64,000 bases of DNA from Rhizobium mongolense USDA 1844 (GTDB taxonomy: Bacteria > Pseudomonadota > Alphaproteobacteria > Rhizobiales > Rhizobiaceae), in assembly GCF_000419765.1 (NCBI RefSeq), contig NZ_ATTQ01000004.1:124001-188000 (forward strand), read 5' to 3'. The translations under genes were made by a program, and so were the position numbers. Positions within the stretch are counted from its first letter, which is position 1, and every line of letters starts with the position of its first letter. This document shows positions 18,839-27,495 of this stretch, piece by piece. The notes beneath the pieces were generated by a model. The model was not told the origin of the DNA, did no database searches, and saw nothing but the letters and a program-made list of their open reading frames with translations.

Positions 18839-19417
18839 GTGAGCGAACACGAAACGACAAGCGAGGCTTCAGGGGAGCCCACGCGCCGTGATTTCCTTTA
18901 TCTCACCACCGGTATGGCAGGCGCCGTCGGCGCTGCGGCGGTCGCTTGGCCGTTCATCGATCAGATGCGTCCGGATGCGTCCACGCTCGCTCTTGCTTCC
19001 ATCGAAGTCGACGTATCGAGCCTTGGGCCGGGCATGTCGCTGACCGCCAAGTGGCGCGGCAAGCCGGTCTTCATCCGCAACCGTACGCCCGAGGAAGTGA
19101 AGGCTGCCGACGAGGTTCCGCTTTCGGATCTCAAGGATCCGATCGCACGCAACGAGAACCTTCCGGCCGAAGCGCAGGCAACCGGTGTCGACCGCTCTGC
19201 CGGCAAGGACAAGGAAAACTGGATCGTCATGATCGGTTCGTGCACGCATCTCGGTTGCGTGCCGCTCGGACAGGCCGGCGAATACAACGGTTGGTTCTGT
19301 CCCTGCCATGGCTCGGTCTACGACACGGCCGGCCGCATCCGTAAAGGACCGGCGCCGACGAACCTGCCGATTCCGACCTATTCGTTCGTTTCCGATACAG
19401 TGATCAAGATCGGTTGA
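18839..19417 (+). CDS. petA: Ubiquinol–cytochrome c reductase, Rieske iron–sulfur subunit
   Basis: A 192-residue Rieske protein from a GTG start preceded by AGAGGATGG. The N-terminus has a twin-arginine-like RRDFLYLTTG followed by a hydrophobic anchor (~22–40). The [2Fe–2S] ligands are in CTHLGC (near 138–143) and CPCHGS (near 158–163). It passes electrons from ubiquinol to cytochrome c1 in the periplasm. It is first in the bc1 operon, 14 bases before petB. The 241-base upstream region should contain the operon promoter. Confidence 0.97.
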   Translation: MSEHETTSEASGEPTRRDFLYLTTGMAGAVGAAAVAWPFIDQMRPDASTLALASIEVDVSSLGPGMSLTAKWRGKPVFIRNRTPEEVKAADEVPLSDLKDPIARNENLPAEAQATGVDRSAGKDKENWIVMIGSCTHLGCVPLGQAGEYNGWFCPCHGSVYDTAGRIRKGPAPTNLPIPTYSFVSDTVIKIG

Positions 19418-19431
19418 GGGGAGACTGATTT

Positions 19432-20703
19432 ATGAGTGGCCATTCCAGCTACGAGCCATCAACCGGCCTCGAGAAGTGGATCGATGCGCGCCTGCCGCTG
19501 CCGCGCATGGTCTACGACAGCTTCGTTGCATATCCGGTTCCGCGTAACCTGAACTATGCCTATACCTTCGGCGCAATGCTTTCGGTGATGCTGGTCGTGC
19601 AGATCCTGACCGGCGTTGTGCTCGCCATGCATTACGCTGCCGAGACCTCGGTCGCCTTCAATGCCGTCGAAAAAATCATGCGCGACGTCAACCACGGCTG
19701 GCTGCTGCGCTATATGCATGCCAACGGCGCATCCTTCTTCTTCGTCGCGGTCTACCTGCATATTGCCCGCGGACTTTACTACGGCTCCTACAAGGCGCCG
19801 CGCGAAATCCTCTGGATCCTCGGCGTTCTCATCTATCTGCTGATGATGGCGACCGGCTTCATGGGCTACGTTCTTCCCTGGGGCCAGATGTCCTTCTGGG
19901 GCGCGACCGTCATCACCGGCTTCTTCTCGGCCTTCCCGCTGGTCGGCGAATGGGTGCAGCAGTTTCTGCTCGGCGGTTTTGCCGTTGAAAATCCGACGCT
20001 CAACCGCTTCTTCTCGCTGCACTACCTGCTGCCCTTCATCATCGCAGGCGTTGTCGTGCTGCATATCTGGGCGCTGCACGTGACCGGCCAGACGAACCCT
20101 ACCGGCGTCGAGGTCAAGACCAAGACGGACACCGTTCACTTCACGCCCTATGCGACCCTCAAGGACGCACTCGGCGTTTCGATCTTCCTGCTGGTCTACG
20201 CCTACTTCGTCTTCTACATGCCGAATTTCCTCGGCCATCCGGACAATTATATCCCGGCTGACCCGCTGAAGACGCCGGCGCACATCGTTCCGGAATGGTA
20301 CTTCCTGCCGTTCTACGCGATGCTGCGCTCGATCACCTTCAACATCGGTCCGATCGATTCCAAGCTCGGCGGCGTCCTTGTGATGTTCGGCGCGATCATC
20401 GTGCTGTTCTTCCTGCCATGGCTCGACACGTCGAAGGTCCGCTCTGCTGTCTACCGCCCGTGGTACAAGATGTTCTACTGGCTGTTCGTGATCAATGCGA
20501 TCATCCTCGGCTGGCTCGGTTCCCAGCCGGCGGAAGGTGCTTTCGTCCTGATCTCGCAGATCTGCACGCTGCTTTACTTTGCTTTCTTCCTGGTCGCTAT
20601 GCCAGTGCTTGGTCTCGTCGAGACACCGCGCCGCATTCCAAACTCGATCACCGAAGCCGTGCTGGAAAAGCGCAATCAACAAATTGCTACGGTCAAGGCA
20701 TAA
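19432..20703 (+). CDS. petB: Cytochrome b of the bc1 complex
   Basis: A 423-residue integral membrane protein with eight hydrophobic helices. It has the haem-ligand histidine helices ([30 protein letters not shown]), the Qo-site motif PEWYFLPFY and [16 protein letters not shown]. It is the quinol-oxidising core of complex III. A 14-base spacer separates it from petA and 21 bases from the c1 gene; AGGAATAG precedes the next ATG, consistent with one transcript. Confidence 0.98.
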   Translation: MSGHSSYEPSTGLEKWIDARLPLPRMVYDSFVAYPVPRNLNYAYTFGAMLSVMLVVQILTGVVLAMHYAAETSVAFNAVEKIMRDVNHGWLLRYMHANGASFFFVAVYLHIARGLYYGSYKAPREILWILGVLIYLLMMATGFMGYVLPWGQMSFWGATVITGFFSAFPLVGEWVQQFLLGGFAVENPTLNRFFSLHYLLPFIIAGVVVLHIWALHVTGQTNPTGVEVKTKTDTVHFTPYATLKDALGVSIFLLVYAYFVFYMPNFLGHPDNYIPADPLKTPAHIVPEWYFLPFYAMLRSITFNIGPIDSKLGGVLVMFGAIIVLFFLPWLDTSKVRSAVYRPWYKMFYWLFVINAIILGWLGSQPAEGAFVLISQICTLLYFAFFLVAMPVLGLVETPRRIPNSITEAVLEKRNQQIATVKA

Positions 20704-20724
20704 GCGAGCGGAAGGAATAGAACG

Positions 20725-21609
20725 ATGAAAAAGCTTGTTGCAAGCATTCTGCCGCTCGCAGTCGCAGCTCTCCTCGGAACTGCTGCATTCGCACAGGAAG
20801 CGACGCATGGCGAGGGCGCCGCTCCGGCCGAGCACGAGGAAGGCGCCACGCCGCACTATCCGCTGAAGCACCCGCGGGAGCAGGACTGGAGTTTCGCCGG
20901 CCCGTTCGGCCATTATGACAAGGGCCAGCTGCAGCGCGGCCTGAAGGTCTATACGGAAGTCTGTTCCGCCTGCCACTCGATGAGCCTGGTTCCCTTCCGC
21001 ATGCTCGGCGAACTCGGCTACTCCGAGGCGCAGGTCAAGGCTTTCGCCGCGAATTACGACGTTCAAGATGGCCCGGATTCTGCCGGTGAGATGTTCACAC
21101 GCAAGGCTATCCCTTCGGATCATTTCCCCTCGCCATACGCCAACGCCCAGGCCGCTGCCGCTGCGAACAATGGCGCGGCCCCGCCGGATTTCTCGCTGAT
21201 CGCGAAGGCCCGCGGAATAACCCGCGGCTTCCCGCAGTTCGTCTTCGATATCTTCACGCAGTATCAGGAAGGCGGACCGGACTATATCTACTCGCTGCTG
21301 ACCGGCTATGAAGAGCCGCCGGCGGGTTTCCAGGTTCCGGAGGGCGCGCATTACAACCCTTACTTCAACGCTGCCGCGGCCTTCGCGATGCCGAAGCCGC
21401 TCTCCGACGATCAGGTGACCTATGACGACGGCACGCCGCAGACCGTCGATCAGTATTCCAAGGATGTCTCGGCTTTCCTGATGTGGGCCGCAGAGCCGCA
21501 CCTCGAAGAGCGCAAGAGCACCGGCTTCATGGTCATCGTGTTCCTGCTGATCTTCTCGGGTCTCATCTTCCTGACGAAGCGCTCGGTCTATGCCAACAAG
21601 GAGCACTGA
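20725..21609 (+). CDS. petC: Cytochrome c1
   Basis: A 294-residue protein with a cleavable signal (MKKLVASILPLAVAALLG … AFA). The haem c attachment motif CSACH lies at ~90–94. Further features are the FPSPYANAQAA loop, a probable Met-ligand region, and a C-terminal membrane anchor (VIVFLLIFSGLIFL) with a positive tail. Unlike some bradyrhizobial systems, cytochromes b and c1 are separate genes here. A strong terminator follows 21 bases after the stop. Confidence 0.97.
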   Translation: MKKLVASILPLAVAALLGTAAFAQEATHGEGAAPAEHEEGATPHYPLKHPREQDWSFAGPFGHYDKGQLQRGLKVYTEVCSACHSMSLVPFRMLGELGYSEAQVKAFAANYDVQDGPDSAGEMFTRKAIPSDHFPSPYANAQAAAAANNGAAPPDFSLIAKARGITRGFPQFVFDIFTQYQEGGPDYIYSLLTGYEEPPAGFQVPEGAHYNPYFNAAAAFAMPKPLSDDQVTYDDGTPQTVDQYSKDVSAFLMWAAEPHLEERKSTGFMVIVFLLIFSGLIFLTKRSVYANKEH

Positions 21610-21630
21610 GCGGTTCCAGCTCAATAAGCA

Positions 21631-21657
21631 AAAGGCGGCTTTCGGGCCGCCTTTTTT
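21631..21657 (+). terminator. Rho-independent terminator of petABC
   Basis: AAAGGCGGC pairs with GCCGCCTTT around TTTCGG, followed by a run of six T. It lies 21 bases after the petC stop and marks the operon end. Confidence 0.9.
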
Positions 21658-21726
21658 GTTGGTTCCATGCCAGTCAGTTGATAGGGTGCGACCGACTAAA
21701 TGCCCTCGCAGACAGACGGACTTTCC

Positions 21727-22269
21727 ATGAACAATATTGCCTCGGAGCTTGCGGTTAGCATCCGCTCCATCCCGGACTATCCGAAGCCCGGCATTATCTT
21801 TCGCGACATTACGACGCTGCTCGGCAATCCGCGGGCGTTTCGCCGCGCTGTGGATGAGCTGGTGCAGCCTTATGCGGGCCTGAAGATCGACAAGATCGCC
21901 GGCATGGAAGCGCGCGGCTTCATTCTCGGCGGCGCCGTGGCGCATCAGCTTTCGGCAGGCTTCGTGCCAATCCGCAAGAAGGGCAAGCTGCCGCATGATA
22001 CCGTGCGGATCGCCTACAGCCTGGAATATGGCGTCGACGAGATGGAGATGCACCGGGATGCGGTTCAGCCGGGCGAGAAGGTCATTCTCGTGGACGATCT
22101 GATTGCAACCGGCGGGACCGCCGTCGGCGCGACGAAGCTACTTCGCCAGATGGGCGCGGAAGTCGTCGGTGCATGCTTCGTCATCGATCTGCCGGATCTC
22201 GGCGGCCGCAGAAAGCTCGATGAGCTCGGCGTGAACGTCCACACGCTGGTCGAATTCGCCGGGCACTGA
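21727..22269 (+). CDS. apt: Adenine phosphoribosyltransferase
   Basis: A 180-residue Apt converting adenine and PRPP to AMP. The PRPP-binding motif is [14 protein letters not shown] near 119–132. The flexible catalytic loop region is [12 protein letters not shown], and [18 protein letters not shown] is typical of the N-terminus. ATG 21727 gives the usual family length; an in-frame ATG nine codons upstream does not add family sequence. It stands alone between the bc1 operon and a convergent pair of MaoC genes. Confidence 0.96.
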   Translation: MNNIASELAVSIRSIPDYPKPGIIFRDITTLLGNPRAFRRAVDELVQPYAGLKIDKIAGMEARGFILGGAVAHQLSAGFVPIRKKGKLPHDTVRIAYSLEYGVDEMEMHRDAVQPGEKVILVDDLIATGGTAVGATKLLRQMGAEVVGACFVIDLPDLGGRRKLDELGVNVHTLVEFAGH

Positions 22270-22278
22270 GACCCGGCT

Positions 22279-22746
22279 TTACTCGAATTCGAGCACGCTG
22301 CCCTCGAAGCGGATGACAGGCGTGCCGTCTTGGTTGACGCCTTCGTTGAGGATCGAATTGAGGAACCAGCCCGGCCGGGATGTGAGAGGCCGGCTGGCAA
22401 GCAAGGTCACCGAATAGCTGACCGTCTCGTCGACGAAGACCGGACGCAGCCATTGCAACTTCTGGAAGCCGGGCGAAGGGCCGAGCTTCGGTGGGGCGAC
22501 GCCCTCCCTGGCAAGTCGCGCGGTTTCCTTTTCCCAGTAATCCAGGAAAGTTCGCATCCAGGCGGCACATGTATGCCAGCCCGAGGCGCACAGATTGCCG
22601 AAGAGCGTCGTCCTGGCGGCTTCCTTGTCGACATGGAAGCGCTGCGGATCGAAGCGCGTGGCGAAATGGATGATCCGCTCCTCGGTAAAGGTATAGCCGC
22701 CGATCGCGGCCTTTTCGCCGATCGTATAAAGCTCCGCCATCCTCAT
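22279..22746 (-). CDS. MaoC-like dehydratase (second of pair)
   Basis: A 155-residue hot-dog-fold protein with the MaoC/R-hydratase pattern: FATRFDPQRFHVDKEAAR, then GNLCASGWHTCAAWMR. The D…H pair of the hydratase motif (here DPQRFH) is retained, so acyl-CoA hydratase activity is plausible. It overlaps the upstream MaoC gene by ATGA, and the two proteins are alignable through their length, suggesting a heteromer or a split double hot-dog enzyme. Substrate unknown. Confidence 0.88.
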   Translation of the reverse strand: MRMAELYTIGEKAAIGGYTFTEERIIHFATRFDPQRFHVDKEAARTTLFGNLCASGWHTCAAWMRTFLDYWEKETARLAREGVAPPKLGPSPGFQKLQWLRPVFVDETVSYSVTLLASRPLTSRPGWFLNSILNEGVNQDGTPVIRFEGSVLEFE

Positions 22747-23204
22747 GGGTTTGTCTCCGCTGTGTCGCGCATGCTGAACATGATCCAGTTTTCGCAGTAG
22801 CAGACCAGATCGCCCTGCTGATTGTGGACCTCATGCTTGAAGCGGGCGATGCCGATGCCGGGCCGCGAGCGCATGGCGCGGGATTCCAGCACCGTCGAAC
22901 GCCCGGACAGCGTGTCGCCGGCAAGCACGGGTTTCCTCCATTCCATCACGTCGATGCCGGGTGCGCCCTGGGAATGTGAATTCAGCAGAAAACCATAGGC
23001 CATCATGCGCATGAAGAGCGCGGACGTATGCCAGCCGGAAGCCGCGAGCCCGCCAAGGATACTGGCGCGTCCGGCCATCTCGTCCAAATGCATCGGCTGC
23101 GGGTCGAATTCGGTTGCGAACTCAATGATTTCCTGCGCCGTCACGGCGACAGGGCCCAGCGCAAAGCTGCGGCCCGGCTCGAAGTCTTCAAAAACTAGCT
23201 TCAT
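22743..23204 (-). CDS. MaoC-like dehydratase (first of pair)
   Basis: A 153-residue MaoC-type protein with FATEFDPQPMHLDEMAGR followed by GGLAASGWHTSALFMRMM. The catalytic Asp/His arrangement (DPQPMH) is intact. It begins 32 bases after the ychF stop, on the same strand, so cotranscription with ychF is possible. It is translationally coupled to the second MaoC gene. The pair resembles double hot-dog hydratases divided into two subunits. Confidence 0.9.
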   Translation of the reverse strand: MKLVFEDFEPGRSFALGPVAVTAQEIIEFATEFDPQPMHLDEMAGRASILGGLAASGWHTSALFMRMMAYGFLLNSHSQGAPGIDVMEWRKPVLAGDTLSGRSTVLESRAMRSRPGIGIARFKHEVHNQQGDLVCYCENWIMFSMRDTAETNP

Positions 23205-23236
23205 CTGGCCTCGTCCTCCCTCGGCCGTGCTGCCAA

Positions 23237-24340
<1,104 letters not shown>

Positions 24341-24710
24341 GACTGGATGTCCGTATTCGCTGAAATCGTTGCCTTGCCTATGGGATAAAGGAGCCATGCG
24401 GTCAAGTCTTCCGCCGCTTTTACCGCTGCTCACTTGCCGTTCGGGCGACGCTGGCCTATTTTCTGTCCGCGGAGATTTCGAGACGTAATATTGCGGATTT
24501 CACCGAAAGGGCAGGTAACCTTTACCCAAGGAGATCCTGGGCTATCTTGGTGTCTAATACCCGGCGAGGAGCTTGACCTTGAGCTCTTACCTGATTGAAA
24601 GGCTGTAGTCGGGGCTCGCAATCGACAGGGGAGTGTCGAAATTTCCTAGCCGACAATAACTGCCTAATTTAGAAAACTGCCTCTCATGTCATCAACGGGT
24701 GGATTTTCCG
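24341..24710. other. Intergenic region upstream of ychF and clpS2
   Basis: A divergent spacer of 370 bases. It has no open frame with coding character and no clear tRNA or small RNA fold. It probably holds promoters for both flanking genes. Confidence 0.5.
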
Positions 24711-25022
24711 ATGAGTGACAACGACGTTGCCATAAAGCCGAAAACGAAGATCAAGCTGAAGCTGGATAAGCCCAAGCTCTACAAGGTTCTTCTTTTCAAC
24801 GATGACTATACGCCACGCGAGTTCGTCGTCATGATCCTCAAGGCCGTTTTCCGGATGAGCGAGGAGACGGGATACCGGGTGATGATGACGGCGCATAAAA
24901 TGGGCTCCAGCGTGGTCGTCGTCTGCGCCAAGGACATTGCCGAGACCAAGGTCAAGGAGGCGATGGACTATGCCAAGGAGGCAGGCTTCCCGCTGATGCT
25001 TACGGCGGAACCCGAAGAATAG
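24711..25022 (+). CDS. clpS2: Clp protease adaptor ClpS, ClpS2 type
   Basis: A 103-residue ClpS. The N-end-rule pocket region is LFNDDYTPREFVVMIL near 30–45, followed by MTAHKMGSSVVVV and DIAETKVKEAM. The lysine-rich N-terminus (IKPKTKIKLKLDKPKLYK) matches the ClpS2 paralogue known in Agrobacterium and other alphaproteobacteria. ClpS2 delivers a restricted set of N-degron substrates to ClpAP. No clpA follows, unlike the clpS1–clpA pair. ATG 24711 was chosen over an ATG four codons upstream. Confidence 0.88.
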   Translation: MSDNDVAIKPKTKIKLKLDKPKLYKVLLFNDDYTPREFVVMILKAVFRMSEETGYRVMMTAHKMGSSVVVVCAKDIAETKVKEAMDYAKEAGFPLMLTAEPEE

Positions 25023-25095
25023 GCGTTTCTTAACCAATCTTCTTAAGCCGCTATCCGTCAATTGCCGCTAGATTGCGCCCACGACGGAGGCGCGC

Positions 25096-25479
25096 ATGCA
25101 TGCTGAGGCAGCTACTTGGCATTATTTCGTCGCCGCGGCGCTCTTTGCGATCTTCGGTGCGATAGGCCATGTCGTCCGTGCGCTGTTCAACGTCTATCCG
25201 GACAGGCTTTCGGACAAGCCGATCATCGATCTGGCCATTTCGGACGGTTATGATCTTTCCGACATGCTCTTCGGAACGGAATATGACGATGCCGGCCACT
25301 ATCGGTCCGATAGCCTCAAGAACCTACGCATTGCCTGCTCCATTGCCGTCATTGCCGGCATTGGCACGATGCTGCTCGTAGAGGATGCCTCGATGCTGAT
25401 GGCAACGGCGATCGATGACGGAGCCAAGGCACTTTGGGAACTGCTCCTCTACCGCCTTCAAGAGCTGCAATTGCTTTGA
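25096..25479 (+). CDS. Small membrane protein of unknown function
   Basis: A 127-residue protein with two predicted membrane helices: FVAAALFAIFGAIGHVV near 12–28 and IACSIAVIAGIGTMLLV near 80–96. An acidic loop (LSDMLFGTEYDDAG) lies between them. GACGGAGG precedes the ATG. I recognise no domain. It is convergent with an acetyltransferase gene whose stop is immediately adjacent. Confidence 0.7.
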   Translation: MHAEAATWHYFVAAALFAIFGAIGHVVRALFNVYPDRLSDKPIIDLAISDGYDLSDMLFGTEYDDAGHYRSDSLKNLRIACSIAVIAGIGTMLLVEDASMLMATAIDDGAKALWELLLYRLQELQLL

Positions 25480-25935
25480 TCAGCCGGGGCGCCTGATCTG
25501 ATAGCCGATCTTATCCCGCATGAAGCCGCAGTTTTCGTAGAAACGCAGCGTCGCGGGGTTCCTTGAACCGGTAAGGAGCATCACTTTATAGCAATTCTCC
25601 TCCCAGGCCGTTGCGCAGGCGTGACGGATCAACGCGCCGGCATAACCCTTCCTGCGGTGATCGGCGTGCGTAATGACATTCTCGACAAGAGCGTATGAAG
25701 CACCGTTGCGCGTGAGATTGGGTGTGATGATCAGCGTAGCGGATGCAACAGGCATATCGGCGGCCAGCGCGACAAATATGGTCATGCGCGGTTGGGCGAG
25801 GATGGTTGAGAAGCGGTCGCTTGCCCAGGCGGGATCGATCGCTGGATCATCGGGATTGAGGTGACGGTAGAGATCAAGAAGGGCCTGTAAGTCGTCGGGG
25901 CCGGCGGGCTTGATCATGATATCTCGCTTCGGCAT
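25480..25935 (-). CDS. GNAT family N-acetyltransferase
   Basis: A 151-residue single-domain GNAT protein. The acetyl-CoA-binding motif A is HADHRRKGYAGALIRHAC (R-x-x-G-x-A type), and the C-terminal ATLRFYENCGF is typical. Substrate cannot be predicted. It lies five bases downstream of pth on the same strand, so it is likely cotranscribed with it. Confidence 0.88.
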   Translation of the reverse strand: MPKRDIMIKPAGPDDLQALLDLYRHLNPDDPAIDPAWASDRFSTILAQPRMTIFVALAADMPVASATLIITPNLTRNGASYALVENVITHADHRRKGYAGALIRHACATAWEENCYKVMLLTGSRNPATLRFYENCGFMRDKIGYQIRRPG

Positions 25936-25940
25936 CTTGC

Positions 25941-26666
25941 CTACTCACCCTTGTTGCCGAACATCTTCTTCAGCATTTCGGCCATAGGGCCGGTCGCAGG
26001 CAGCTTAGGCTGCGGGTGTCGCGCCTGATGGATGTGGGATTGCGCTGCCGGCTTCTTTTCGGGCTTCGGCTTGTCCGCCTCCGCCTCCGCCTCCGCCTTG
26101 CCGCCGACGGCGAGCGCCAGCTTGTTCATCAACTGCGAATCCTCCTTGCGCACCAGCATGTCGGCATTGTCGGCAAGCGTTTCCAGGAGCGGCTGCAGCC
26201 AAGCCTGGTCGGCCTTGGCGAAATCGCCGAGGACGTGGTGTTGCACAAGTTCCTTGACGCCAGGGTGACCGATGCCGAGGCGCAGGCGCCGGTAATCCTT
26301 GCCGCAATGGGCATCGAGCGACCTGATGCCGTTATGGCCACCATTGCCGCCGCCGATCTTCAGCCGAGCCTTGCCGGGTGGCAGGTCGAGCTCGTCATAG
26401 ATGGCGACGAGATCGGAAGGCTGCAGCTTATAGAAACGCATGGCTTCGCCGACGGCTTCGCCGGAGAGGTTCATGTAGGTTTGCGGCTTGATCAGCAGCA
26501 CCTTTTCGCCCCCAAGCTCGCCTTCCGAAATTTCCGCCTTGAACTTCTTGGACCAGGGGGAAAAGCCGTGGCGCCGATGGATGGCGTCGGCTGCCATGAA
26601 GCCGATATTGTGACGGTTTCCGGCATATTTGCTTCCGGGATTGCCGAGACCCGCGATGATCAGCAT
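25941..26666 (-). CDS. pth: Peptidyl-tRNA hydrolase
   Basis: A 241-residue Pth that recycles peptidyl-tRNA. Active-site blocks are [18 protein letters not shown] with the catalytic His, [12 protein letters not shown], and [20 protein letters not shown] 26666 begins [11 protein letters not shown]; 14 extra codons upstream are not family sequence. Compared with ~190 residues in E. coli, it has a ~50-residue low-complexity C-terminal extension rich in Ala, Glu, Lys and Pro ([15 protein letters not shown]) ending in a short amphipathic helix. Confidence 0.95.
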   Translation of the reverse strand: MLIIAGLGNPGSKYAGNRHNIGFMAADAIHRRHGFSPWSKKFKAEISEGELGGEKVLLIKPQTYMNLSGEAVGEAMRFYKLQPSDLVAIYDELDLPPGKARLKIGGGNGGHNGIRSLDAHCGKDYRRLRLGIGHPGVKELVQHHVLGDFAKADQAWLQPLLETLADNADMLVRKEDSQLMNKLALAVGGKAEAEAEADKPKPEKKPAAQSHIHQARHPQPKLPATGPMAEMLKKMFGNKGE

Positions 26667-26751
26667 TGGCCAGTCCGTTTCTTGAATGCCTGCTGCCCGC
26701 TTCACCACCGCGAAACGGGCAGGAAGTCAAGCGCAAAGGCACGGCGCGGCG

Positions 26752-27471
26752 CTAATTGCCGAGATGCAGCCCATACTTCAGGAAAATCTCTTTCTGGGTG
26801 CCGTCGGCGATCAGCTTATCGAGGGCGGTCTGCATCCGCACCTGAAGGTCGGATGGAAAATCCCTGTTACAGGCGATACCCATCGGCTGTGAGGAGAGTA
26901 TGGTGACCATCTCCACCGGCTGATCCGCCTTCAGCTTTTCGAAGTAAAGCTCTGAAATGGGCATCATGTCGATACGGCCGCCGAGAAGCTTGCGAAGCGT
27001 GGCATTGAAGTCAGTGGCGATATCGAGCTTGGTGAAGCCCTTTTGCCTCAACACCATCTCGGTATAGTCTTCGCGCTGCGTGCCGATGGTATATTTCTTG
27101 GACGCCTCGAGGTCATTCGCAACGACGCCCGATCCTTTCCGCGTGATCAAGATATTGCGATCGACGAGCAGCGGCTCGATCCATTTGAAGAGGGGATCGC
27201 GCAGGGCATTATGTGCCGTGGCAAAAACGCAGGTCATGGGCTGTGATTGCGCGAGGCTATAGGCTCGCGCCCAGGGCAGCAACTCCATGGTATAGTCGAC
27301 GCCGATATCGGCCATGACCTTTTCGACTTGTTCAACGGTCGCGCCTTTGATCACCTTGCCGTCGCGATAGTTGAAAGGCGCGTATTCTTCAGTCGTGAAA
27401 TTGACCGTCTGCGACTGTGCCGGCGCTGCGCAAGGAAGCGTCAGAAAAGCAAGAAGCAGGAGCTTTTTCAT
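26752..27471 (-). CDS. Periplasmic solute-binding protein, family 3
   Basis: A 239-residue protein with a signal peptide (MKKLLLLAFLTLPCAAPAQS) and a family 3 binding fold: VNFTTEEYAPFNYRDG at the N-terminus, GATVEQVEKVMADIGVDY, and a C-terminal DLQVRMQTALDKLIADGTQ. Such proteins normally feed amino-acid ABC transporters, but no permease or ATPase gene is nearby. It starts 24 bases after the stop of the GGDEF–EAL gene on the same strand, so it probably shares a transcript and may supply a ligand signal. Confidence 0.9.
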   Translation of the reverse strand: MKKLLLLAFLTLPCAAPAQSQTVNFTTEEYAPFNYRDGKVIKGATVEQVEKVMADIGVDYTMELLPWARAYSLAQSQPMTCVFATAHNALRDPLFKWIEPLLVDRNILITRKGSGVVANDLEASKKYTIGTQREDYTEMVLRQKGFTKLDIATDFNATLRKLLGGRIDMMPISELYFEKLKADQPVEMVTILSSQPMGIACNRDFPSDLQVRMQTALDKLIADGTQKEIFLKYGLHLGN

Positions 27472-27495
27472 CTATTTCCACCTTCAATGCGCCGA

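Noticed and set aside
19459..22053. 864-codon open frame on the minus strand across petB–petC–apt
   Set aside because: It is antisense to three clearly recognised genes, and its product is Arg/His/Asp-rich shadow text with no family resemblance.
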